DNA from: Candidatus Heimdallarchaeota archaeon
GTDB lineage: Archaea > Asgardarchaeota > Heimdallarchaeia > JABLTI01
NCBI GenBank assembly: GCA_019058275.1
Contig: JAHLVW010000074.1
Coordinates: 34,780 to 98,779 of the forward strand
Length of the DNA stretch: 64,000 nt
Direction of reading: 5' to 3'
In this document: positions 17,289 through 25,076 of the stretch, piece by piece
Position numbering within the stretch: position 1 is the stretch's first letter
Layout of the letters: the number at the start of each line of letters is the position of its first letter
Made by a program: the position numbers and the translations under genes
The notes under the pieces: generated by a model
Database searches by the model: none
Seen by the model: the letters and a program-made list of their open reading frames with translations, nothing else
Told to the model about the DNA's origin: nothing

Positions 17289-18242
17289 TTATACTTCAGT
17301 TAAAAATTCTTTATAGTAATTAGATACTAAATTTGCGATTTCAAAATCAATTTTTCCTTTACCTTTTTTTCGGTTGAGCCCGTCAGCAGCAACACTTACA
17401 GTAGCTCTACATAATAATCTTAAATCTCTAGGAATTCCTTGTGAATTTTCAAATAGAATTTTAGCTGCATTTTCATTAAATGGTTCTATTGAAAAATTGT
17501 CAATATCAAAACTAGAAATCTCACCTTTTGCATAAGCAATTCTTCTACCAATAAATTCTCGAGAGTGCTTCCATTCAAATCTTGGTACGTCAATTGGCTC
17601 ACATCTATCAGCGATTTGAGGTAATACTGCAGCTAATGCTTGAAAATATTCTGTTGTGCCAGACATGATTATTGTAGCTATAGGTTCCTCAGCTTCCTCA
17701 GCGTATAGATCAGCTAAATATTGTAATTTACTAAATATCTCATGTTGATTTTCACTTATGTCTTCTGCTAATAAAACAGATCTAACTTTTTCTTTTGTAT
17801 ATTTTTCAATTATGTCTTTACCAACAGAATCCATAATTTCATCTGAATCATCAGTTTTGTTAAATTTAACATTAAATCCTATTGCACAAAGTCTTGCAAA
17901 TTGTCTTGCATGTAATCCCGATCTATCGATATATGCTGTTCTAAATGTATTATTATTTAGATCCTTCAAATCTCGTATGTCTCTTCTAATTAAAATTAAA
18001 TGAGTAGATTTACCTACACCTACAGGTCCTCTTATAAAAATAGCAGGTCTTTCATTTGAAACTACTATATCAACTAAAGACTCAAGAAATTCCGACATTT
18101 CAACTAATAAATCAGGATTTGGTAAAGTAAATCCTAAAAATGGATTTCTTTTAAATCCCATTTCTTTTATCCATGATTCTAGTATTTCTTTTCTTGCTTC
18201 AAAATGTTTTGAAAATGGTGACATTCTGTTGGTTTTAGACAA
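17289..18242 (-). CDS. ORC/TniB-like AAA+ ATPase
   Basis: 317 residues, a single AAA+ module with little else. Walker A is GPVGVGKST (residues 72-80), Walker B lies in SVLLAEDISENQ, sensor 1 in ATIIMSGTTE, and an arginine of the sensor-2 type in GIPRDLRLLC. The N-terminal GFKRNPF segment is common in ORC1/Cdc6-like and TniB/ExeA-like ATPases. There is no C-terminal winged helix, unlike the true Orc1/Cdc6 at 28355-29554. It is followed by the RHH gene on the same strand, and a palindrome core lies just upstream of its start (18259). Together these suggest a replication, partition or transposition-like module. No transposase is nearby. Confidence 0.7.
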   Translation of the reverse strand: MSKTNRMSPFSKHFEARKEILESWIKEMGFKRNPFLGFTLPNPDLLVEMSEFLESLVDIVVSNERPAIFIRGPVGVGKSTHLILIRRDIRDLKDLNNNTFRTAYIDRSGLHARQFARLCAIGFNVKFNKTDDSDEIMDSVGKDIIEKYTKEKVRSVLLAEDISENQHEIFSKLQYLADLYAEEAEEPIATIIMSGTTEYFQALAAVLPQIADRCEPIDVPRFEWKHSREFIGRRIAYAKGEISSFDIDNFSIEPFNENAAKILFENSQGIPRDLRLLCRATVSVAADGLNRKKGKGKIDFEIANLVSNYYKEFLTEV

Positions 18243-18256
18243 TTAATTCACCTAAT

Positions 18257-18267
18257 TTGTAATACAA
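18257..18267. promoter_or_regulatory. Palindrome core upstream of the AAA ATPase gene
   Basis: TTGTAATACAA is an 11-base palindrome with the same core as the 25-bp elements, 15 bases upstream of the ATPase start codon. The outer arms are not kept. Confidence 0.5.
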
Positions 18268-18434
18268 GTATTTCGTATATATTTCTGATAATTTAGTTTA
18301 GATGTCTTTTTTCATAAAAAAGTGTCGGTAAAAGTTAGTAAATGATATAATTTTTGTTCCAGTAAAATGTTTAAATAACAACAAATAATAACTAAAACTC
18401 CATATTTTTTGTTATAACAAAATAACGAGTTGAT

Positions 18435-19022
18435 ATGATGTCTAGTGAAGATGATATTTTCTTGAAAACTTTTACTCAGATGATAGAAATTTTGAAGACC
18501 ATGAATACTTCAATTGATTTGATTAGAAAATCTGTAGAAGTTATCCAATTATCTATTGATGGTTTAGGAACTGGTCTTACAAATGTCAATGCACAACTTG
18601 ACAAACTTAACAATAAATTTGATGATTTATCAAACAAATTAGAAAGTACTCCTGTTCATACACCAACTAAAGTAACGGAAACAAAAGCAACAGCTACTCC
18701 AACAAAGAAGAAAGAAACTAAAGCTGTCAGCCCAGGACCTGCAGTTTCATCACCAATGCCACAAAGCAGTAGTGCTCAACATCCGATATTCATAGATTTA
18801 GTTAAGAAGATAAATGAAACTGCTAAATTTAAAGAAGTTGGAGAAGCTCTAATAGAATCTTTAGAGCAGATTGAATCTAGTTTTTCATTCAGCCGAGTGT
18901 TTTACGAAATTCGTAGAATTGCTAATAGTCTAATTCGTAAAGGGGATAATGATTTTCCTCCTAATGATAGATTGGAATTAGTAGAAAAAATACTGGACTG
19001 GGAACAAAGATTAGCTGAATGA
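18435..19022 (+). CDS. Coiled-coil protein with Thr/Pro/Lys-rich linker
   Basis: 195 residues. The N-terminal part (about 5-75) is a continuous amphipathic helix with heptads (IEILKTMNTSIDLIRKSVEV, then NAQLDKLNNKFDDLSNKLES). A low-complexity linker rich in Thr, Lys, Pro and Ser follows (about 76-118), then a helical C-terminal domain (about 120-195). It is divergent from the AAA ATPase gene across a 190-base spacer that holds a palindrome core, so shared regulation is possible. The layout resembles the protein at 56107-56706 (helix plus proline-rich linker). No family recognised; oligomeric adaptor is a guess. Confidence 0.65.
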   Translation: MMSSEDDIFLKTFTQMIEILKTMNTSIDLIRKSVEVIQLSIDGLGTGLTNVNAQLDKLNNKFDDLSNKLESTPVHTPTKVTETKATATPTKKKETKAVSPGPAVSSPMPQSSSAQHPIFIDLVKKINETAKFKEVGEALIESLEQIESSFSFSRVFYEIRRIANSLIRKGDNDFPPNDRLELVEKILDWEQRLAE

Positions 19023-19101
19023 TTTTCTTTCCCACTTCTTTTTTTGTACATATAACGAAAATCATATATTTTACATTTTTTTAATAGGAGAAATAATACT
19101 C

Positions 19102-19305
19102 ATGACACTAGAAATTCCACTTGCACCATTAGATCATTTACTGCAAAAAACTGGTGCAAAATGTGTAAGCTCATCAGCTGCAGGTGCTTTAAAAGAGATT
19201 CTTGGGAATGTAAGTAATCAAATTGCAACACGAGCATTAGAACTCTCTAAGCATGCTAATAGATCAACAGTAACAGAGGACGACATCAAATTAGCTTACA
19301 GGTAG
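19102..19305 (+). CDS. Archaeal histone (HMf-like)
   Basis: 67 residues, the minimal histone-fold length. The order is short helix 1 (APLDHLLQKTG), loop with CVSSSAA, long helix 2 (AGALKEILGNVSNQIATRAL), and helix 3 after the conserved loop ANRSTVTEDDIKLAYR. The R-x-T/V-x-x-D pairing of loop 2 is typical. An AGGAGA ribosome site precedes the ATG. It wraps DNA as a dimer-based polymer. The first strand-pairing residues are somewhat divergent (LAPLDHLL rather than APVxRII), so it could be a specialised paralog. Confidence 0.88.
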   Translation: MTLEIPLAPLDHLLQKTGAKCVSSSAAGALKEILGNVSNQIATRALELSKHANRSTVTEDDIKLAYR

Positions 19306-19353
19306 TGGTTAGCAAAGCATTAATAGCATATCTCTGTAATAAAATAGAAATGA

Positions 19354-19431
19354 GCCCCGATAGTGTAGTTCGGTCAATCATCACGGCCTCTCGAGTCGTG
19401 GACTCGGGTTCAAATCCCGGTCGGGGCACCA
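19354..19431 (+). tRNA. tRNA-Glu (anticodon CTC), CCA encoded
   Basis: The 7-bp acceptor stem GCCCCGA/TCGGGGC closes the molecule. The anticodon stem ACGGC/GTCGT encloses the loop CTCTCGA with anticodon CTC at 19390-19392. The T arm has a TTCAAAT loop. The 3' ACCA is encoded, and a T7 run follows directly and probably terminates transcription. The sequence is close to known archaeal tRNA-Glu(CTC). No intron is visible. Confidence 0.95.
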
Positions 19432-19485
19432 GTTTTTTTCAAAAGGGGTGTTTTTATTCTAAAATTCTTTAATATTGATGAGGAA

Positions 19486-19686
19486 ATGTACATGAAAAAG
19501 AAACGAGTTTCCTTGAGAAGATTAAAGAAGGACCAACGTGCATCACCATTAATAGAAGAAGGTATATTGATTGGCTTAGCATTATTTGCTTTTGTACTTC
19601 TAATGGCAATAGTCTCTGATATTCTAGGTTTTACTCAAGACATATTTCAAGACGTATCAGAGAAATTGAGAGGGTTAAATCCTTAG
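19486..19686 (+). CDS. Type IV prepilin-like small protein
   Basis: 66 residues. The basic N-terminus (residues 1-18, ending KKDQR) is followed by A19, then SPLIEE and a hydrophobic segment (GILIGLALFAFVLLMAIVSDI). This fits class III archaeal prepilin signals, with cleavage after Ala19 and Glu at +5 of the mature protein. The mature part is only about 47 residues, as in minor or very small archaeal pilins. It is the first gene of a cluster with a TadA-like ATPase and two TadC-like membrane proteins. ATG 19486 or ATG 19492 could be the start. Confidence 0.65.
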   Translation: MYMKKKRVSLRRLKKDQRASPLIEEGILIGLALFAFVLLMAIVSDILGFTQDIFQDVSEKLRGLNP

Positions 19687-19748
19687 GTTGTTTTAAGCAA
19701 ATTTCTGACCTTTAAGAAAATTATTATTCTTTATTATGTAATTATATT

Positions 19749-19820
19749 TGTTGGGCATGATGGGAAGGCATTTGGAAGAGCAACCCTTGCTATGACCTAT
19801 TTGTTAAAACTGACCCAACA
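19749..19820 (+). ncRNA. Candidate structured small RNA, C/D-box-like
   Basis: A 72-base island richer in GC than its surroundings. TGTTGGG (19749-19755) and CCCAACA (19814-19820) can form a 7-bp terminal stem. Just inside lie ATGATGG (19757-19763), one base off the box C consensus RTGATGA, and CTGA (19810-19813), a perfect box D. An inner AGCAA/TTGCT hairpin with CCC loop is also possible. A T-rich tract follows at once (19821-19837), and TTATTATT about 25 bases upstream could be a TATA box. D' and C' boxes are not convincing, so other RNA classes remain possible. It lies between the prepilin gene and the TFB paralog. Confidence 0.4.
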
Positions 19821-19995
19821 TTTCTTTGATTTTTTTCTAATACTTTCGGTAATCTTCCCCACATATGGGTATTGAATTGTAAGATTAAATTAGTATATAA
19901 CAGATTTAAAAGTCGATTATGTAACATTAAACCCATATTTCTTCTTAAGAAGCTAAAAGATATAATTTTGAGGTGATTAAATTGGTGTTCTTAAA

Positions 19996-21054
19996 TTGGA
20001 AAAAGAAAATGGATTATGTAAATACTGCAATGGTGTTTTAACTCAAACAAGAGGCGAACTTGTTTGTACAAACTGTGGGATTGTTAACAATTCAATTTAC
20101 ATTTCAGAAAACAGTAGTAACCAGATTCCTTGGGATCATGAAATGTCACCAGGAAAAAGAGTACATATTGTTGATGGTTTAGGTAGCTATATTGGATATC
20201 ATAACGATGGTTATTTCCATGATGGAAAAGGAACCACTTTATCTTCAAAAAATCAGTATAAATTTAGAAAACTGAAACATAAATATAATCTTCGGATAAA
20301 AATTGGAAATCATGAGACTGATTATAGATCATTAATGAGTCTAAATCGAGTATCAGGCTTTTTGGGAATTTCTGATAGTGTAAAGAAAAGAGCTGCATAC
20401 TTGTACAAAATAGTCACTACAGCTGAAACTAATAATAAAATAGCAAAGATTTCCAATCACATTGTTTTAGTTGCATTATGTTTAATGGTTGCAATAAGGG
20501 AATCCGCATCAAATGCTCCGATAAGACTTAGTGAAATTGTAAGTATTTTCAAGGATTTAGGTCATCGAGTAAGTGGTAAATCAATTGTTAAACTTGCACA
20601 GACACTCCCAAATGATTTAGGGTTTTCACTAAAAATACGTAAAAGTGAAGATTATTTACAGAGAATCATTTCATCAATAATAGAGGTCCCTGAAGTAGCT
20701 GATCGATTAAAACAATTGAGGTTCTCAAAAAAGGAGTATGAAAACAAGTTGTTGCGATTCTCTCGAGAGATTCTTAGTGAAACTAATCTTAGGTCACGTG
20801 GTGGAAGAAATCCATATATTTTTGCAGTTTCAGTCGTTTACTGTGCTGACAGAATTATTGGGAAAGTAAGAAACCATAGACAAATTCTTACACAAAAAAC
20901 ACTTGCTGATATATGTGAAGTTGCAGAATATTCTATTAGAGATCATCATAGGACAGTTTTGAAAGAAAAAATGAACGATAAGCTGAAAGATCTTGTTCCT
21001 CATAAAAATATTGAGCTAGATGAAAATGATTCCAAATTTCCTATGTTTTTTTAG
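19996..21054 (+). CDS. Divergent TFB paralog in the pilus cluster
   Basis: 352 residues from TTG 19996. The N-terminal Zn ribbon is clear (CKYC and CTNC, about residues 8-29). A region equivalent to the B-finger follows but is poorly conserved (PWDHEMSPGKR), then two cyclin-like repeats (about 120-205 and 225-330) ending in a recognition-helix-like CEVAEYSIRDHH. It is far from the housekeeping TFB at 5634. A strong GAGGTGA ribosome site at 19970-19976 instead fits TTG 19982, which is one base out of frame; one extra A in the A5 run after TGG (about 19999-20003) would join it to this frame. The gene precedes the pilus ATPase, so it may direct transcription of pilus genes. Confidence 0.8.
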   Translation: MEKENGLCKYCNGVLTQTRGELVCTNCGIVNNSIYISENSSNQIPWDHEMSPGKRVHIVDGLGSYIGYHNDGYFHDGKGTTLSSKNQYKFRKLKHKYNLRIKIGNHETDYRSLMSLNRVSGFLGISDSVKKRAAYLYKIVTTAETNNKIAKISNHIVLVALCLMVAIRESASNAPIRLSEIVSIFKDLGHRVSGKSIVKLAQTLPNDLGFSLKIRKSEDYLQRIISSIIEVPEVADRLKQLRFSKKEYENKLLRFSREILSETNLRSRGGRNPYIFAVSVVYCADRIIGKVRNHRQILTQKTLADICEVAEYSIRDHHRTVLKEKMNDKLKDLVPHKNIELDENDSKFPMFF

Positions 21055-21085
21055 TTTAATACATAATATCTAAGGAGGAATATCC

Positions 21086-22579
21086 ATGACTCTACAAGAA
21101 AAATATCTAGTTCCTCCTTACTACATTAAAATTTTTAAGGATACGAAAGATAGACAAATATATTCAGCTGAAGTAGCTTTCGATTCATCAAAATATCATA
21201 CATTAACAAATACGATTGAAAAGCAAATTATTAATGAAAAGGGATTTTTAGATATAGAATTGCTAAAATTTCAATCTTTGTTAAATTCTCTAAATGGTTC
21301 TGTTGAAGAAAAACTAAAGGATTTTATATCTGTGAAAAACAAATCTCTTAATTTCATTCGTGACTGGATAATCTATAAGATTATAGGACTAAATCAATTA
21401 ATGCCATTATTAATTGATGATAGAGTGCAAGAAATTTATCTAGATAAACCTAATACACCATTATATTTAGATCATCAAGATTTTGGTAGATGTGTTACAA
21501 AGATTATTTTATCTGAAAGAGAGCTTGAGCAATTTAAAACCCGATTATGTCTCGAGAGGAATGCGGTTATTAATTATCTTAACCCATCTCTCAAAGTGGA
21601 ATTAAAAACTCAGAAGTTCCATGTTCGTGCTGCTATAGACATTCCACCATTAGCAGTTGATGGAATGAGTATGAATGTTCGAAAACTTCGTAAGAAGATC
21701 TGGACTTTACCTGAACTTGTAGCTAAAAATATGTTATCTATAGAATCAGCTGCTTATCTACTTTTTATATTGAGAAGAAGAAATAATATTACAGTAATTG
21801 GCGAACCTGGTTCAGGTAAAACAACTCTTGCAAATGCTATTGACTTCTTAACCCCAACAGAATGGCGAAAAATAACTGTTGAGGATGTTATCGAAAGCAT
21901 CGAACAAACACAATATAATAAATTTCAAACTCGTTATTCAGTTTCAACATTTGAATCTCAAAACAATAGTAATTCAAAAAGCCAAGAAATCATTAAGCTT
22001 CTTCACAGATCACCAACGTGGGTATTTCTTGGAGAAATTCAAACTGCTGAGCACAGTAAAGCTTTATTTGAAGCATTAAGTGCAGGATTGGTTGGTATAC
22101 AAACATGTCATGGACGTTCAGCTGAATTAATGATTTTAAGATGGTTAAATCAACATGGTATTCCATTATCAAGCATTCTATCTTTAGATGTTTTAATTGA
22201 GAATTCTTACACATTTAGCAATTGGAGAATTACAAGAAATGTATTTAGAATTATTGAAGTATCGAAAACCCCTCTAATTAATCATCAAATTATAGATTCG
22301 TTTAATGATTTGCAACTCGTTGAAATCTTTAGATTTAATATTAAGAAATCATGTTTAGAAAAAAAAGTTGATTTATTCGAAACTCCAATGCTTAAGTTGA
22401 TAAGACAAAAAGAAAAAATTAGTAAGATTGCTTTTGAGAATGAGATGAACTTACTGATGAAGAAATTAAATTATCTTATACTCAACAAGATGTTTGAACC
22501 AATAAATGTCTTAAACTATCTAAATCTGCAAAGTAATTTAGGTATCTCCAGTAAAACAAAAATTACAAAAACAAGTTGA
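21086..22579 (+). CDS. Type II/IV secretion ATPase, TadA/PilT-VirB11 superfamily
   Basis: 497 residues, with a perfect AGGAGG ribosome site. The N-terminal domain spans about residues 1-215 and carries the VQEIYLD segment typical of TadA-like proteins. The RecA-like core has Walker A GEPGSGKTT (about 238-246), an Asp box around VEDVIESIE, Walker B FLGEIQTAE and a His box GIQTCHGRS. The C-terminal 100 residues are extra and helical. It powers assembly of a type IV pilus-like filament or secretion machine. Two TadC-like membrane proteins follow, and a prepilin precedes it. Confidence 0.88.
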   Translation: MTLQEKYLVPPYYIKIFKDTKDRQIYSAEVAFDSSKYHTLTNTIEKQIINEKGFLDIELLKFQSLLNSLNGSVEEKLKDFISVKNKSLNFIRDWIIYKIIGLNQLMPLLIDDRVQEIYLDKPNTPLYLDHQDFGRCVTKIILSERELEQFKTRLCLERNAVINYLNPSLKVELKTQKFHVRAAIDIPPLAVDGMSMNVRKLRKKIWTLPELVAKNMLSIESAAYLLFILRRRNNITVIGEPGSGKTTLANAIDFLTPTEWRKITVEDVIESIEQTQYNKFQTRYSVSTFESQNNSNSKSQEIIKLLHRSPTWVFLGEIQTAEHSKALFEALSAGLVGIQTCHGRSAELMILRWLNQHGIPLSSILSLDVLIENSYTFSNWRITRNVFRIIEVSKTPLINHQIIDSFNDLQLVEIFRFNIKKSCLEKKVDLFETPMLKLIRQKEKISKIAFENEMNLLMKKLNYLILNKMFEPINVLNYLNLQSNLGISSKTKITKTS

Positions 22580-22655
22580 ATTTGCTTATAAAAATATAGT
22601 TGTTTAAATTTCTAAATTCTTTATTACTCTATATAATCATTCTTTTAGGTAAACT

Positions 22656-23483
22656 GTGAGAAAAATGATAGAGAAAATCCTTACTAAATTGGCTAGGTCA
22701 CAATTTTGTAGAAGGATAAATTTTGATAAACTTCTTACTGATATTCCTAATAGCTTTTTTATTGATAATTATAATGTAAAAAGAAAAGAGTTTAATGGTG
22801 CTATATTAATTTCATCTTGTTTATTTGCAATGATAATTGCAAGTTTAGTGACTATATATGATGTTATTTTTGGTTTCTTGGTTTTAATCATAATTTGCTT
22901 GACATCAATTCTTTTCATGGTAAGAAGAATAAGAAAATTATATCTAAAAGAAATACTTGAAGTCGAACAATATTCTGACCTAATTTGTAGAGAGATAATG
23001 CTTATACTTAGTACTACAAACTCATTACCTATGGTCATTGAATTTCTCTCTAAGGGATCATATCCAATAATTTCACCTATGATGGATCAACTGATCAAAA
23101 AAATGAATATGGGATCATCACCAGTAAATTTATTAGAAGATTTTGCAAAAAATCAACCCTCTGAAACTATAAAGGAATTTATCTTTGAAATAGTAATTCC
23201 TTATGCAAAGGGACAACTTAAACAAGGTAACACAATAAATTATGAAGCTCAATGGAGGATCAGAAATAATTTTGATTCTTATGTTAACCAGTTAGAGGGT
23301 AAAATTAGCATTTTCCTAGCAATTACGACAATTATACCAGTAACAATTTCAATGTTGTTGGTAATGCTTGGTTATATAAATATAAATCTAATAATTTTTC
23401 TCCCATTAGTATTCTTTGTTTTTGACTTAATCGCGATAGAAATTTTTAATAGTGGAAAAGTTGAATTGCTTGGAGGGCTTTAA
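22656..23483 (+). CDS. TadC/GspF-like pilus membrane platform protein 1
   Basis: 275 residues from GTG 22656. Two adjacent membrane helices (about 48-95) are followed by a cytoplasmic helical T2SSF-like domain (about 100-210, SDLICREIMLILSTTN...) and two further helices near the C-terminus (about 215-265). This is the layout of archaeal platform proteins such as TadC or FlaJ halves. It lies 76 bases after the ATPase and 3 bases before a second, shorter platform gene. Together they would anchor the pilus motor. Sequence divergence prevents a firmer name. Confidence 0.75.
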   Translation: MRKMIEKILTKLARSQFCRRINFDKLLTDIPNSFFIDNYNVKRKEFNGAILISSCLFAMIIASLVTIYDVIFGFLVLIIICLTSILFMVRRIRKLYLKEILEVEQYSDLICREIMLILSTTNSLPMVIEFLSKGSYPIISPMMDQLIKKMNMGSSPVNLLEDFAKNQPSETIKEFIFEIVIPYAKGQLKQGNTINYEAQWRIRNNFDSYVNQLEGKISIFLAITTIIPVTISMLLVMLGYININLIIFLPLVFFVFDLIAIEIFNSGKVELLGGL

Positions 23484-23486
23484 AAT

Positions 23487-24131
23487 ATGATTTTATCTAA
23501 TGATGATGTGATATTATTATTGAAAAGTTTAGGTAATAATTTATTATTGGGTAGAAATGTAGAAAATAGCATCTATATTTCATTAAAAAATTTACAAAAC
23601 AAGGATTTCCATAAAGATAAAATTATAAAATTAATGAATTTAGGAACTGGGTACAAGGAAATTTTCAGAGAGCTTGCACTACTTACGAAAGATGATTCCA
23701 TTTCGCGAGTATGGACACTATTATCTAAAACCTCAATAATCAGCTCTCATGAAACTGGTGAAAAAATCATAGAAATAGCTGAAAATCTGGAAATTAATAA
23801 AAAGCTTACTGAAAAAAGAGATACTTTGATTAAATCTCAAAGATATAAAATTTTATTTCTAGGATCAGCGACATCAATTTTCCTTGGAATAATTGCAGGA
23901 TTAGCACCTTTATTTGCTACATTCATTTCCATATTTAGAAATATGGAGATTTCTCAAACAGCTCTAAATATTGTACCTTTTTCTCTATACATCATCTCAG
24001 CATTTTCTATTTATTTTCTTTCAGATATTGGATATGGAAAGTTTAATTACAAAACATTTCTTTTTTCAACAATTGTTTATGTTTTATCATATTTTATTGC
24101 TAAAGGTATCTTGATTTTACTATTAAAATAA
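23487..24131 (+). CDS. TadC/GspF-like pilus membrane platform protein 2
   Basis: 214 residues starting 3 bases after the previous stop, so translation is probably coupled. A soluble helical T2SSF-like part (about 1-120) includes the LLLGRNVENSIYISLKN and LMNLGTGYKEIFRELA segments typical of these domains, with three membrane helices after residue 125. It forms a pair with the preceding protein; archaeal pilus loci often carry two such genes. It is the last gene of the pilus cluster on this strand. Confidence 0.72.
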   Translation: MILSNDDVILLLKSLGNNLLLGRNVENSIYISLKNLQNKDFHKDKIIKLMNLGTGYKEIFRELALLTKDDSISRVWTLLSKTSIISSHETGEKIIEIAENLEINKKLTEKRDTLIKSQRYKILFLGSATSIFLGIIAGLAPLFATFISIFRNMEISQTALNIVPFSLYIISAFSIYFLSDIGYGKFNYKTFLFSTIVYVLSYFIAKGILILLLK

Positions 24132-24143
24132 AATCAAGAAATG

Positions 24144-24872
24144 TTATATGTACAAACTTTTAGTTCCTCGTTCTTTTTCATCTACATCTTGTTCTTTTGT
24201 TTGTGTAATCATATCTTGTATATTATGCTCAATTAGCTCAGCATCTTGTATAAGTTTGTTAACATTTACGTCTATATTCGCAAGCTTGTTTATTGCTTTA
24301 ATTGCAATTGATGCTGCAAGTGGATCTGCCCTCGAGCTTTCAGCATACGGCAATAAAGCTATAGCAGGATAATCATATACTTCATACAATGCCAAAATAA
24401 TAGCAATAGGTCCGGTAACAAAAAGCCCATCTTCAAGAATTGGCAAAGAAATCTTATTTTTCTCTAAATATGCTGATGTAGCAACAGCACGTATTTTATC
24501 ATCTTCATTTTTCTTCAATCGAGCATCTAATCCACCAATTAGTATGGTTTGTTGGAATTTCGAATTAATTGTCCATTCAACAATTTTATCAGCAAAAGCT
24601 TTATGTTCATGTCTATATGGTTGAAAATGTGGAACTAGTATAATATTATCCTTTTCTCGAAAAAGCTCAAATGGAAGTGAAAGCTTACCATCTTTCGTTG
24701 TTACAAATGGTGGAAGAAAGTCACTTAATATTGTACCAATTTTAACTGCATTTAATTCATTTGTTATATATTTAGCTGCAATAAAACCAGTAGTTCCTAT
24801 TCCATGAAATCCTGTTATTAGAGTATTATCTTTGAAATTTTTATTACCAGATATTTGCAATGTTATAGTCAT
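24144..24872 (-). CDS. PAC2 family protein (proteasome assembly chaperone-like)
   Basis: About 242 residues from ATG 24872; GTG 24881 is an alternative, and the frame is open to 24938 but that extension is low-complexity. The GFHGIGTTGFIAAKYI segment and the ILIGGLDAR segment are hallmarks of archaeal PAC2 proteins, as is GPIAIILALYEVYDYPAIALLPYAES toward the C-terminus (shown as family pattern). Archaeal PbaB-type PAC2 proteins assist proteasome assembly or act as ATP-independent activators. The acidic C-terminal tail (DVDEKERGTKSLYI) could carry an HbYX-like ending: the last residues are LYI, close to but not exactly hydrophobic-Tyr-X. Gene converges with the pilus cluster. Confidence 0.82.
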   Translation of the reverse strand: MTITLQISGNKNFKDNTLITGFHGIGTTGFIAAKYITNELNAVKIGTILSDFLPPFVTTKDGKLSLPFELFREKDNIILVPHFQPYRHEHKAFADKIVEWTINSKFQQTILIGGLDARLKKNEDDKIRAVATSAYLEKNKISLPILEDGLFVTGPIAIILALYEVYDYPAIALLPYAESSRADPLAASIAIKAINKLANIDVNVNKLIQDAELIEHNIQDMITQTKEQDVDEKERGTKSLYI

Positions 24873-25076
24873 TTTATTCACTAATACTTTTTTCACTATG
24901 TAGTATTTAAAAAGTGATATTATGTAGAAGTATTTCAATATTGTAAGTTAGGATTTTTGAGTTTTGATCAACTATACACTAAATTAGCTGGTGTTTTTAT
25001 ATCTATTTTTTAATTAATTTATGAAATCGCAGTTTAATTTCATTGTAAATTATTTCTTGAATTGAGTTGAAGCCTA

